Assembly: GCA_965261195.1 (NCBI GenBank)
Contig: OZ253455.1
Coordinates: forward strand, 3,844,001-3,908,000
Reading direction: 5' to 3'
Length of the DNA: 64,000 nucleotides
Source of the DNA: Bin87 sp965261195
GTDB taxonomy: Bacteria; Chloroflexota; Dehalococcoidia; Lucifugimonadales; UBA3495
Numbering within the stretch: position 1 is the stretch's first letter; every line of letters starts with the position of its first letter. A program made the translations under genes and the position numbers. Of the stretch, positions 25,740 through 34,053 are shown piece by piece. The notes below the pieces were generated by a model that saw only the letters and a list, made by a program, of their open reading frames with translations, was not told where the DNA came from and ran no database searches.

Positions 25740-26070
25740 GAGTGATTACCTGGCGCAGGCCAGACAGGAACTCGCTGTCGGCGATCTGCCACAGGCGTCT
25801 GAGAAAGGCTGGGGCGCCGCCGCCCAGATCCTGAAAGCCGTCGCCAACCACCGTGGCTGGGAACACCGCCGGCACCGGCACCACCTCGTTACAGTCAGTA
25901 GGCTCAGGGCCGAGACCGGCGACGGAGACATCCGCCGCTTGTTCAACACGGCCAGCGCCCTCCACGAAAACTTCTACGAAAACACGATGCAGGCTTTCGA
26001 GGTCGCGGAAAGCCTGGCCGACGTCGAAGCTCTGCTGAACAAGCTTCTACCCTTACTGGACCAGGCGTAG
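25740..26070 (+). pseudogene. PaREP1/HEPN-like domain, start codon not clear
   Basis: About 110 residues (SDYLAQARQELAVGDLPQAS ... LNKLLPLLDQA) form a helical domain like the PaREP1/HEPN-type proteins common in archaea and some Chloroflexota (QASEKGWGAAAQILKAVANH is typical). No ATG, GTG or TTG lies in frame near the domain start; the only in-frame option is a TTG at 25606 inside the end of the acetyltransferase gene, which adds 45 residues of low-complexity, out-of-register-looking sequence. It is therefore either 5'-damaged or starts from that TTG. Function is unknown; some HEPN proteins are toxins. Confidence 0.5.
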
Positions 26071-26115
26071 CCTCAGTCGAGTAGCGAAATCGCCTCGATT
26101 ACCTAAATCTTTCGG

Positions 26116-26144
26116 TTGACCGAATCCCCGCGTCTTGCTAGAAT
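26116..26144 (+). promoter_or_regulatory. sigma-70-type promoter of the coaE operon
   Basis: TTGACC (26116-26121) and TAGAAT (26139-26144) with a 17-bp spacer, the best promoter match in the window. The predicted start lies about 20 bp before the coaE ATG. Confidence 0.7.
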
Positions 26145-26172
26145 GGCCGGCAGTTTAAGTCGCTGGGCGTGT

Positions 26173-26790
26173 ATGCTTACTATTGGTCTGACGGGCGGTA
26201 TTGGTACTGGGAAAAGCGCAGTAGCTGACCTTTTACAACAGCACGGCGCTGCAATAATCGATGCGGACCGGTTGGGCCACGAAGCGTATGCCCCCCATAG
26301 TGAAGCCTGGGAGGCAGTAGTTGCAGCGTTTGGGACCGGTATTCTGACCCCGGAAAGTGAAATAGACCGCCGACAGCTGGGTGCAATCGTCTTTGCTGAC
26401 TCCGGGCAACTGGAGCGCCTGAACGGGATTATGCACCCGATCATGGCGCGTATGGTTGAAGACCGCAAAGCAAGACTGAACGACGATGGCGTTGCCGTCG
26501 TCGTTGTGGAAGCAGCGGTACTTTTTGAGGCTGGATGGGATGCCCTAGTGGACGAAGTATGGACCACCGAGGCTCCGGTGAACACTGTGGTCGAACGCCT
26601 GCACGAACGAAACGGCTTGAGCGAAGAAGAAGCACGAAAACGAATCAACTCGCAAATGTCAGCAGCCGAACGCAACCGCCGTTCTGACGTGGTGGTGAAT
26701 AACGGGGCAGACCTGGTTGCCTTGCAAAGCACTGTATCCGCCCTTTGGGACGAGCGAGTCAAAGGAAAGGTTAAGCAAAGTAATGGTTGA
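26173..26790 (+). CDS. coaE: dephospho-CoA kinase
   Basis: Phosphorylates dephospho-CoA in the last step of coenzyme A synthesis. A 205-residue P-loop kinase: MLTIGLTGGIGTGKSAVADLL at the N-terminus, IIDADRLGH, and the lid region with IMHPIM and RINSQMSAAERNRRSDVV. The ATG at 26173 gives the exact family start; the frame's earlier start overlaps the promoter. The stop overlaps the start of the MoxR ATPase by 8 bp, implying translational coupling. Confidence 0.94.
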   Translation: MLTIGLTGGIGTGKSAVADLLQQHGAAIIDADRLGHEAYAPHSEAWEAVVAAFGTGILTPESEIDRRQLGAIVFADSGQLERLNGIMHPIMARMVEDRKARLNDDGVAVVVVEAAVLFEAGWDALVDEVWTTEAPVNTVVERLHERNGLSEEEARKRINSQMSAAERNRRSDVVVNNGADLVALQSTVSALWDERVKGKVKQSNG

Positions 26791-27691
26791 AGCTAACGTC
26801 GAATTGCTGGAAGACGAACCCAAATTCAAGGAGTTCGCAATCGAAGAGTTCCTGGTCCGCAGCGAGCCTTATTATCGGGCCGTTGGCGATGAACTGGAGC
26901 TGTTTGAGGCTGCCTACGCACAACACATTCCGGTGTTGCTCAAAGGGCCCACGGGTTGCGGCAAGACTCGCTTCGTGGAATACATGGCTTGGAAACTCGG
27001 GCGGCCAATGGCCACCGTGAACGAGTCCGGTCAGACTATGAACGAAGGCGAAGTGCGCGTTCCGCTGGTCACCATTGCCTGCCACGAAGACCTGACCGCC
27101 AGCGACCTGGTTGGCCGCTACCTGCTGGACGCCCAGGGTACTCGCTGGATTGACGGACCCATGACCCGCGCCGTAAAAACCGGCGCCATCCTGTACTTGG
27201 ACGAAGTGGTAGAAGCTCGCAAGGACACCACGGTTCTGATTCACCCGTTGACCGACCATCGCCGCATTCTGCCGGTTGAAAAGACTGGCAATATCATTGA
27301 AGCCGACGACCGGTTCCTGCTCTGCATCTCCTACAACCCGCACTACCAGAGCGCGTTGAAAGACCTGAAGCACAGCACACGCCAGCGGTTCATCTCTATT
27401 GAGTTCGACTATCCGCCGGCGGATGTGGAAACGGAGATCGTAGCCAAGGAAAGCGGTTGTACCGAAGCCCAGGCCCACTCGCTCGCACGTCTTGGCGAAA
27501 AGATCCGCAATCTGCGCGAGCACGGGTTGGCCGAAGGCGCCAGCACTCGGTTGCTCATCTACGCCGGCCGATTGATGACCCAGGGCATCAGCCCGCGTAG
27601 GGCCTGCCAGGTTGCCATCGTATGGACGCTGTCGGACGAGCAGGAACTGCAGCGCAGCATCGAAGAGGTGGTCTACTCCATTTTCGAGTAG
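26783..27691 (+). CDS. MoxR-type AAA ATPase of the NorQ/CbbQ/NirQ branch
   Basis: A 302-residue AAA+ ATPase. Walker A is KGPTGCGKTR (about residues 51-60), Walker B is ILYLDEVVEA, with SYNPHYQSALKDLKHSTRQRF as sensor/arginine-finger region, all typical of CbbQ/NorQ. Such ATPases work with a VWA partner to remodel a metalloenzyme (Rubisco in CbbQ-CbbO, nitric oxide reductase in NorQ-NorD). The partner is two genes downstream, but no Rubisco or NOR gene is in the window, so the client is unknown. ATG 26783 overlaps coaE by 8 bp. Confidence 0.92.
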   Translation: MVEANVELLEDEPKFKEFAIEEFLVRSEPYYRAVGDELELFEAAYAQHIPVLLKGPTGCGKTRFVEYMAWKLGRPMATVNESGQTMNEGEVRVPLVTIACHEDLTASDLVGRYLLDAQGTRWIDGPMTRAVKTGAILYLDEVVEARKDTTVLIHPLTDHRRILPVEKTGNIIEADDRFLLCISYNPHYQSALKDLKHSTRQRFISIEFDYPPADVETEIVAKESGCTEAQAHSLARLGEKIRNLREHGLAEGASTRLLIYAGRLMTQGISPRRACQVAIVWTLSDEQELQRSIEEVVYSIFE

Positions 27692-27717
27692 CAAGGTCCG
27701 GGTAGCCGGGAGGCTGC

Positions 27718-28314
27718 ATGGGTGAACTCACCCTCGAGTTGATTCAGAGTACGCTGGCGGAGCGCCAGCAGCATACCGCCGCCGCTGAAGGATTGATGCC
27801 GGCGGCAGTTATGTTGTTGCTGTATCCCAAAGACGGCGAGTTCTGCGTGCTGCTCAACAAGCGGTCGATGGAAGTTGAGCATCACAAAGGCGAAATGTCT
27901 TTCCCGGGCGGCGCGCGCGACCCGGAAGACCGTGATTTTGAAGACACTGCCCGCCGCGAAACCGAAGAAGAAATGGGCATCGCGCGAGATGACATAACCA
28001 TCCTGGGTCGGCTGGACGATAACGTAACGCGTACCAACTTTCTGGTGAAGGTGTTCGTAGGCACGATCCCATACCCTTATGAGTTTCGGCCCAGCTCAGT
28101 AGAGATCGCCGAGGTGGTAGAAATACCAATGAGCGTGTTACGCAACCCGGCAACGCTGCGTTGGGATTCTCGGATTGAAGACGGTAATCGAGTAGCGGTG
28201 AAGTCCTACGGGTACCAACAGCACCTGGTGTACGGCGCCACCGCCAAAATCCTCGACCAGTTCCTCGATACGCTTGAGGACGGACTGAACAAGGAGGACA
28301 CAAGTTTTGACTAA
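27718..28314 (+). CDS. Nudix hydrolase, CoA pyrophosphatase type
   Basis: A 198-residue Nudix protein of the CoA-diphosphatase (NudL/YeaB-like) class: the UPF0035 extension HKGEMSFPGGARDPEDRDFE runs into the Nudix box (ARRETEEEMGIARDD). These enzymes cut CoA to phosphopantetheine and 3',5'-ADP. It shares an operon with coaE, so the pair could balance CoA synthesis and turnover. ATG 27718 lies 26 bp after the MoxR gene; its end overlaps the next start by 8 bp. Confidence 0.9.
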   Translation: MGELTLELIQSTLAERQQHTAAAEGLMPAAVMLLLYPKDGEFCVLLNKRSMEVEHHKGEMSFPGGARDPEDRDFEDTARRETEEEMGIARDDITILGRLDDNVTRTNFLVKVFVGTIPYPYEFRPSSVEIAEVVEIPMSVLRNPATLRWDSRIEDGNRVAVKSYGYQQHLVYGATAKILDQFLDTLEDGLNKEDTSFD

Positions 28315-31300
28315 TCTCCCATCCGGCGAACTCCAAGCAGAACTGGTCAAACTCCCGCCCGCGGTTACCGAAGCATATGAAGCTGTGGCGGCTGCCATGG
28401 CCGATTCCTTCACGGATGAAGAACTGGCGCTGTGGGCCAAAGAAGGCGTGTCGATCGGCGCCCAAACCGTCCGCTCGTGGGAATCTGCGGTGGAATACTA
28501 CCGTGTGAGCCCGGAAGTGGTGCGCTCTCTGGCCTTTGCATCCTTCATGCAATGGGCTCGTTGCGGCACCTACTTGTCGCAGGACTCCCCGACTCTGGCG
28601 GTGGCCTTCTTCAAGGCCAGTCCCGCCATCGTTACCAACTTGCGGCCCCAGTACATCCCGCGTTGGGCCGGTCTGGGCCGTTCGCTATACAAGGGCACGT
28701 GGAAGTCCAGCACGCTGGCCGCGCGTTTCTTTGAAGTGAGCCCGGACCTGGTTCGCAATTTGCCCTTTTGGGACGTCGAGGTGTTCGCATCGCTGATCGA
28801 GGCGCTGTCGTACAAATCCTACGACGTCGCCGCCGAGTGCCTGGTGCTGGGCCGGGACGTTTTGCCCGGCATGGGCCGGGAACGGGAAGCGTTCCTGTCA
28901 ATGTCCCGCGCGCTCACCGATAGCAGTTGGCGCGAAGTCAAAGCGTGCCTGGAAATGGCGCCCCGTGCGTTGCAGAATGTGGAGGAAGGCCAAACCGGCC
29001 GGTTCCTGCGCCTGGGAGAAAAGCTGGCCAAAATGGGTTTGCGGGACACCTCCCGTTTCCTGTACGACGGAGCGCAAGCTCTCGCCCATGTGTCCGGTGG
29101 ATCACAGGGCCACATCCTTGACCTGTGCGAAGGCTTGCTGGCAACAACACCGGATGCGGTGCCGCCCTTCCTTAAGAGCCTGGATCCAGTGCTGAACCGC
29201 ATCACACTGGCCCAACTGGACCAGTGGTATCAGCACGGTGTGCAGTTGCTCAACGAAAACCCGGAAAGCGGTATCGCCTTCTTCAAGATCGAATCCAACA
29301 CCTCTGAAGCGCTGCTGGAAACCCTTTCATCCAGCTTGGATCTGGAACGGGTGAAGGGCATCATGCGCCTGTACACGCGGGCGCTCTCCGGCAGCAACAT
29401 CGAAGTGCTGAGTACCGCTGAACTGGTGCGCAAGCAAATCGGCTGGGTTGACCAGGACACCGCCTCCACTGACGGCACGAAGGTTTACCTGCCGCCAATG
29501 GTGGACAACTACAACGATAAAGCTCAAAACTTCGCCTGGTTCAAGGTGGTGGCCACACACCAGGTATCCCACCTGGAATTTGGCAGCTTCCAGTTTGACT
29601 TCACCAAGCCGGCCAGCGTGTTTGACGACCGCCGGTTGCTCATGGAAGCAGCCATTGCGGCGCGTGCGGAAGCAATGCGAACCGCCACCGCCGAACATTT
29701 CCGACTCGATGATGTGGACATCGGGCCCGCGATCGAGACGGACAGCGGCCCCGGCGGAACGATGCGCGTGTTCACTGACATTGGCCGCTTCCTGTCGCTG
29801 TTTGAAGACCGCAAGATGATTTTCGACCTGTTCAGTGTGCTGGAAGATTGCCGGTTGGATTACCGTATCAAGACCGAGTATCCCGGCATCCGGCGGCCGG
29901 CGCAGGACGTACAGGACGGCGCGCTGGAAGCACGGCCCAAGATTGAGGACCTGCCGTTGCAGGAAGCCCTCATCGAACTGCTGGTGCATATGAGCCTGGA
30001 TCGTTTCGAAAACCTTCCGGTTCCACAGGAGTATCGGGAAGAAGCGTATATGCTGGCGCGCATCATGCACCGCCTGCGCACTATTCGCGCCACCATTGAG
30101 GACACCGGGGAGGCGGCTCTGCGCGCCTACGAGATAATCTCCCGTCTACAGAACCAGCAGCAGCCGGAAGACGAGTACCAGCCGGAAGACCTGGACGATC
30201 CCGGCGATTTCTCCGAAGAAGAATACGAGGCGCTGCTGGACAAGCTGCAGGCTGCCATGAGTGATCAACAGGGTGAACAGGGCGACGGCGATCCCTACGA
30301 ATCTCCTGAACCCGTTGAATACCGCGGTGATTTCAAGCCGGAAATGGTTCAGCTACTAACCAAGCTGCAGATGGACCAAAGTCAAATGGGCGACGCCGAA
30401 CCCATGACTCAGGAAGAATTGGAGCAACTGCTGCAGGACAGCGCCGAGTTGGAGCTGGATGCCCAAGAGGGCGACGTGGACCAGAGCATGGCCATGTTCG
30501 CCCAGAACATCATGAAGGAAGCCGGCGTGCCTCCACCGTCCAATGATCCGGGCCGGGGTTACGGCCCCATCCTGCACGACGACGACTCCGGAGGCGAGCT
30601 GGAGGCGCTGGAGCCCAAGACCTTCGTCTACGATGAATGGGACTTCCGTGCCAACGACTACAAACCGCGATGGTGCATCGTCAAGGAGAAAATCCTGGAC
30701 GAAGGCGACCAGAACTTCTACAACGATTCGCTACGGAACTACGCGTCGTTGCTGGCTCACATCAAGCGCCAATTCGAGTTGATTATGCCCGAAACGTGGC
30801 GCAAAACCTACCGCCTGGTCGACGGCGAAGACATCGACCTGAACGCCGCGCTGGAAGCGTGGGCCGACCTGCGCATGAACGTGCCTCCGGACGAGAAAAT
30901 CTACTGGCGGCGCAACCGGGTACAGCGCGACGTGTCGGTGGTGTTCCTGCTGGATATGTCTGCCTCTACTGCCGAAGCCATCGACGAGGGTCGCCATTCG
31001 GTGGACGACCGGGATGCGCCGGACGATCCTGTGGAATACATGGTTTGGCTGCGCCGCCGCCGCGAAGGTCTGGTGCGCCGGCACTACAAGCGCATCATCG
31101 ACCTGGAGCGGGAGAGCTGTACGCTGCTAATCCAGGCGCTGGAGTCCATCGGTGACACCTATGGAATTTACGGCTTCTCCGGCTATGGTCGGGAAAACGT
31201 TGAGTTCTACGTCATCAAGGACATCGAAGAACAGTTCAACGACAAAATCAAACGGCGCATCGACAAGGTTACTCCCCTGCACGCCACCCGCATGGGTTCA

Positions 31301-31615
31301 GCAATCAGGCACGCCATAACCAAGCTCGATAATCAGGATTCGGTAACAAAAATCCTGTTCCTCATCAGCGATGGCCGGCCGCAGGACCGAGGTTACAGTC
31401 GGGAAGGCGTCGAAAAAGAGTACGCTGTGCACGACACCCACCAGGCTTTGCTTGAGGCCAAGCGCAAGGACATCACCCCCTTCTGCTTGACAGTCGACAA
31501 GGCCGGGCACGACTATCTCAAGACAATGTGCGGAGACCTCAACTACGAGGTTCTGGACGACATTTGGGCCTTGCCGGAACGGTTGCCCATGCTGTACCGC
31601 ACGCTAACCATGTAG
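28307..31615 (+). CDS. large VWA-domain protein of the NorD/CbbO type
   Basis: A 1102-residue cytoplasmic protein and presumptive partner of the upstream MoxR ATPase. Residues about 1-380 form helical repeats (each with a pattern like SPEVVRSLAF / SPAIVTNLRPQ / SPDLVRNLPF), the middle is acidic (QPEDEYQPEDLDDPGDFSEE), and the C-terminal 220 residues are a VWA domain with MIDAS motif VFLLDMSASTAEAID and a final LISDGRPQDRGY. That architecture matches NorD/CbbO. The TTG start at 28307 is chosen for AAGGAGG nine bases upstream and an 8-bp overlap with the Nudix gene. A strong terminator follows. Confidence 0.9.
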   Translation: MTNLPSGELQAELVKLPPAVTEAYEAVAAAMADSFTDEELALWAKEGVSIGAQTVRSWESAVEYYRVSPEVVRSLAFASFMQWARCGTYLSQDSPTLAVAFFKASPAIVTNLRPQYIPRWAGLGRSLYKGTWKSSTLAARFFEVSPDLVRNLPFWDVEVFASLIEALSYKSYDVAAECLVLGRDVLPGMGREREAFLSMSRALTDSSWREVKACLEMAPRALQNVEEGQTGRFLRLGEKLAKMGLRDTSRFLYDGAQALAHVSGGSQGHILDLCEGLLATTPDAVPPFLKSLDPVLNRITLAQLDQWYQHGVQLLNENPESGIAFFKIESNTSEALLETLSSSLDLERVKGIMRLYTRALSGSNIEVLSTAELVRKQIGWVDQDTASTDGTKVYLPPMVDNYNDKAQNFAWFKVVATHQVSHLEFGSFQFDFTKPASVFDDRRLLMEAAIAARAEAMRTATAEHFRLDDVDIGPAIETDSGPGGTMRVFTDIGRFLSLFEDRKMIFDLFSVLEDCRLDYRIKTEYPGIRRPAQDVQDGALEARPKIEDLPLQEALIELLVHMSLDRFENLPVPQEYREEAYMLARIMHRLRTIRATIEDTGEAALRAYEIISRLQNQQQPEDEYQPEDLDDPGDFSEEEYEALLDKLQAAMSDQQGEQGDGDPYESPEPVEYRGDFKPEMVQLLTKLQMDQSQMGDAEPMTQEELEQLLQDSAELELDAQEGDVDQSMAMFAQNIMKEAGVPPPSNDPGRGYGPILHDDDSGGELEALEPKTFVYDEWDFRANDYKPRWCIVKEKILDEGDQNFYNDSLRNYASLLAHIKRQFELIMPETWRKTYRLVDGEDIDLNAALEAWADLRMNVPPDEKIYWRRNRVQRDVSVVFLLDMSASTAEAIDEGRHSVDDRDAPDDPVEYMVWLRRRREGLVRRHYKRIIDLERESCTLLIQALESIGDTYGIYGFSGYGRENVEFYVIKDIEEQFNDKIKRRIDKVTPLHATRMGSAIRHAITKLDNQDSVTKILFLISDGRPQDRGYSREGVEKEYAVHDTHQALLEAKRKDITPFCLTVDKAGHDYLKTMCGDLNYEVLDDIWALPERLPMLYRTLTM

Positions 31616-31642
31616 GTTGGGAAATCGCACTTCCCTGAAACT

Positions 31643-31680
31643 AAACGGGCCGACCAGTAACCTGGCCGGCCCGTTTTCCG
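31643..31680 (+). terminator. intrinsic terminator after the VWA gene
   Basis: A 10-bp perfect stem (31643-31652 with 31667-31676) ends in TTTT. It closes the coaE-to-VWA operon. Confidence 0.85.
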
Positions 31681-31694
31681 TGCCGTTTTCCGTG
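31671..31694. repeat. 12-bp tandem duplication at the terminator end
   Basis: CCGTTTTCCGTG is repeated exactly at 31671-31682 and 31683-31694, copying the terminator's 3' arm end and T-run. Confidence 0.9.
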
Positions 31695-31714
31695 ATCGAT
31701 ACAGTCCAGATTTA

Positions 31715-32956
31715 TCAAGGACCGGGCGAAACTGCCGTGATCAGTTTCCGCAATTCCGTTAGCGCGGTGTTGCACGAGCGCCGCTTGATTACCAGCCGGC
31801 GCGGTGGTGTTCGCAGGGGGAATTCCTGCACGTCTTCGCCGTGGGCAATGGCGATGTGAATCGTGCCGGGTCGGTGCCCTTCCAACTCCTGTGGTCCCAG
31901 GACTCCGGTTACGCCGATGCCAAAATCAGCCGCGGTAGAGTACTGGGCTGCCAACGCCATAGCATTGGCGGTTTGTTGGCTCACCACACCGTGATCACTC
32001 AGCACGTCTGCATCCACGCCGGCCGCTATCATGGCACCGGTGGTGTAAGCGACGCTACCGCCGCGATACCACTGGTTGCTGTCGGGCGCTTCCGTGATGC
32101 TGTTGGCGAGGAAGCCGCCGCTAACGGATTCCATCGTCGCCAGCGTCATGCCGCGGGCGACCAACGCAGAACCCACCGACAATTCGGGAGTCTCATCGTC
32201 GTATCCCCAGATGTAAGGCGCCAGACGCTCGTGGATGGCGCTTTCTACGGGGGCAATCATCTCGCGGGCCACCGCTTCATCGGCGGCGCGGGCGATGATG
32301 CGGAGGTGAATTCCGTCGGCTTTGGAGTAAATCCCCAGATAAGGGTTCTCCAGCCCGAAATATTCGGACACGATTTCGTCCACGGAAGCTTCGCCCAAAC
32401 CCAAGGTTTTGATATTCCGGGTAATCGTTACCTCGGTATCAATCATTGTTGTGAGCCTGGCGTCAATTTCGTCAGACCACATCGCCCGATTTTCGCCCGG
32501 CGGCCCTGGCATACAGACTATATGCTTTCCGCCCTTTTCGGCCCACCAGCCGGGCGCGGTGCCGTTGCGGTTGGTAATGAAGCTGGCCGATGGAACTAGA
32601 TGCGCCTGCTTGACGTTGTGCGCTGGCATATCCTGGCCGCGGTTACGGAACCACTGCCGCAGGTTTTCCAGTTCGGCTTCCTGCACGACCGGAGCTTCCC
32701 CCAGGGCGGCGGCCACGGCTTCCCGGGTCAGATCATCCTGGGTGGGCCCCAACCCTCCGGTCGTGAAGATAATGTCCGACCGTTCCATGCCACGCCGGAA
32801 CGTTTCGGTCAGCATGGGCAGATCGTCGCCGACGATGCTGACCCATTGTAGCTGGATTCCCAACGGCGGCAGCCGGCCGGCGATCCAGCTGGCGTTGGTA
32901 TCAGTCAATTCGCCCATGAGCAGTTCCGTGCCAATGGAAACAATCTCGGCCTTCAC
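31715..32956 (-). CDS. cinA: CinA-like protein (COG1058 plus nicotinamide-nucleotide amidase domain)
   Basis: A 413-residue two-domain protein. The N-terminal molybdopterin-binding-like domain (VSIGTELLMGELTDTNASW, TTGGLGPTQDDLTREAV) has ADP-ribose/NMN-related pyrophosphatase activity in homologues; the C-terminal domain (ATMESVSGGFLANSI, GVTGVLGPQELEGHRPGTIH) is the NMN deamidase. ESVSGG replaces the common ESCTGG but keeps the catalytic serine position. The GTG at 32956 is chosen because GAGGAGG lies five bases upstream. It is the last gene of the ABC export run, 10 bp after the DUF4340 gene. Confidence 0.92.
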   Translation of the reverse strand: MKAEIVSIGTELLMGELTDTNASWIAGRLPPLGIQLQWVSIVGDDLPMLTETFRRGMERSDIIFTTGGLGPTQDDLTREAVAAALGEAPVVQEAELENLRQWFRNRGQDMPAHNVKQAHLVPSASFITNRNGTAPGWWAEKGGKHIVCMPGPPGENRAMWSDEIDARLTTMIDTEVTITRNIKTLGLGEASVDEIVSEYFGLENPYLGIYSKADGIHLRIIARAADEAVAREMIAPVESAIHERLAPYIWGYDDETPELSVGSALVARGMTLATMESVSGGFLANSITEAPDSNQWYRGGSVAYTTGAMIAAGVDADVLSDHGVVSQQTANAMALAAQYSTAADFGIGVTGVLGPQELEGHRPGTIHIAIAHGEDVQEFPLRTPPRRLVIKRRSCNTALTELRKLITAVSPGP

Positions 32957-32966
32957 AACAACCTCC

Positions 32967-34034
32967 TCAGCGACTGGACGCTGGACATTCGTATGGGGAG
33001 CCAAGTGGGGGATCAGTCACCAGGCAGATGGTGCGTGCGGCCCGCACCGAGTTGATTACATAAACAATCGGGTCGTCGGGCAGTCCGGCGTAATTCACCC
33101 GAACCTGTGCGTTACCGTCGTCATCCAATATCGGATTGCCGTTTTCATCGATTTCGATATGCGGCGGTCCGATATAAAATTCCTGCATCTCGTCAGCCGT
33201 TGTTACGCGCACGACGGTTTCCGGGGGTGAGAGCCCGTATTGCGGATCGGCGGCGGCATCCAGTGATATTTGCCACCCACCAGACGCCTCGGGGCCGCCG
33301 GGCTTGCTCGGTTGCCCGAACCATTGTAACTGCTGAGGCCACCACACTGGCGGGTTAACCGGCAACCGCTCGTCGCCGACGGTAGCGTACCAAATACGTT
33401 CGGTTGGGTCCGGGGCGTAGGTTACCGTTGCACCCTTATGGGTAACCTCAAGCTCTTTGACGTCGCGGAAATCGACCTCAAAGAAGTAACCCAGTTCGAT
33501 TGGTGGTGGTATGTATGGTGGTTCGTTAACCAGCCGGTTGACCACCTGCGCCCAAATCTCGGGCACCGTGAACAGTTTGGGATCTCCCACCAAAGAGGTG
33601 TAGTTGTAACCACCATCCGGAGTAACGTTGCCCAGCCAAAATTCATACACCAAGCCGGTTTCTTCGGTTACCTGGATGATGCTTTCCGGCGGCTCCAGCC
33701 CATATTGCGCCGGGTTCTCGATAGTTTCGGACAGCACCCGGTTGACCTTCGGGCCGCTTAGCAGCAGGGGCGTGCCGGCCCATTTGTCCTGGTAAACCTC
33801 GGCGCGCTGGTCGCCATCCACGATGAACCACTTGCCGCGACCCAGGTCTTTGTCAAACACGATCGTCTGTCCCTGGTGGGTAACCTCCACATGCACGATG
33901 GCATCATCGTCGATACGGTAGAGCCACGGTTGGTCTGCCGGGGGCGAAGTTTGCTCCCAGGGTTTGAAATATAGGGCGAGCGTTCCAAAGATGGCCAGCA
34001 CGAAGACCAGCAGGATAGTTAACCGGATATTCAT
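32967..34034 (-). CDS. DUF4340-domain membrane-anchored protein
   Basis: A 355-residue protein with one N-terminal membrane anchor (LTILLVFVLAIFGTLALYF) and an extracytoplasmic DUF4340 region built of repeated segments around residues 50-330 (VHVEVTHQGQTIVFDKDLG, LEVTHKGATVTYAPD). DUF4340 proteins accompany GldF/GldG-type ABC systems as auxiliary components; the cargo is not known. It follows the GldG-like gene by 19 bp. Confidence 0.88.
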   Translation of the reverse strand: MNIRLTILLVFVLAIFGTLALYFKPWEQTSPPADQPWLYRIDDDAIVHVEVTHQGQTIVFDKDLGRGKWFIVDGDQRAEVYQDKWAGTPLLLSGPKVNRVLSETIENPAQYGLEPPESIIQVTEETGLVYEFWLGNVTPDGGYNYTSLVGDPKLFTVPEIWAQVVNRLVNEPPYIPPPIELGYFFEVDFRDVKELEVTHKGATVTYAPDPTERIWYATVGDERLPVNPPVWWPQQLQWFGQPSKPGGPEASGGWQISLDAAADPQYGLSPPETVVRVTTADEMQEFYIGPPHIEIDENGNPILDDDGNAQVRVNYAGLPDDPIVYVINSVRAARTICLVTDPPLGSPYECPASSR

Positions 34035-34053
34035 TGGCTGGCAGGGTCTCCGG

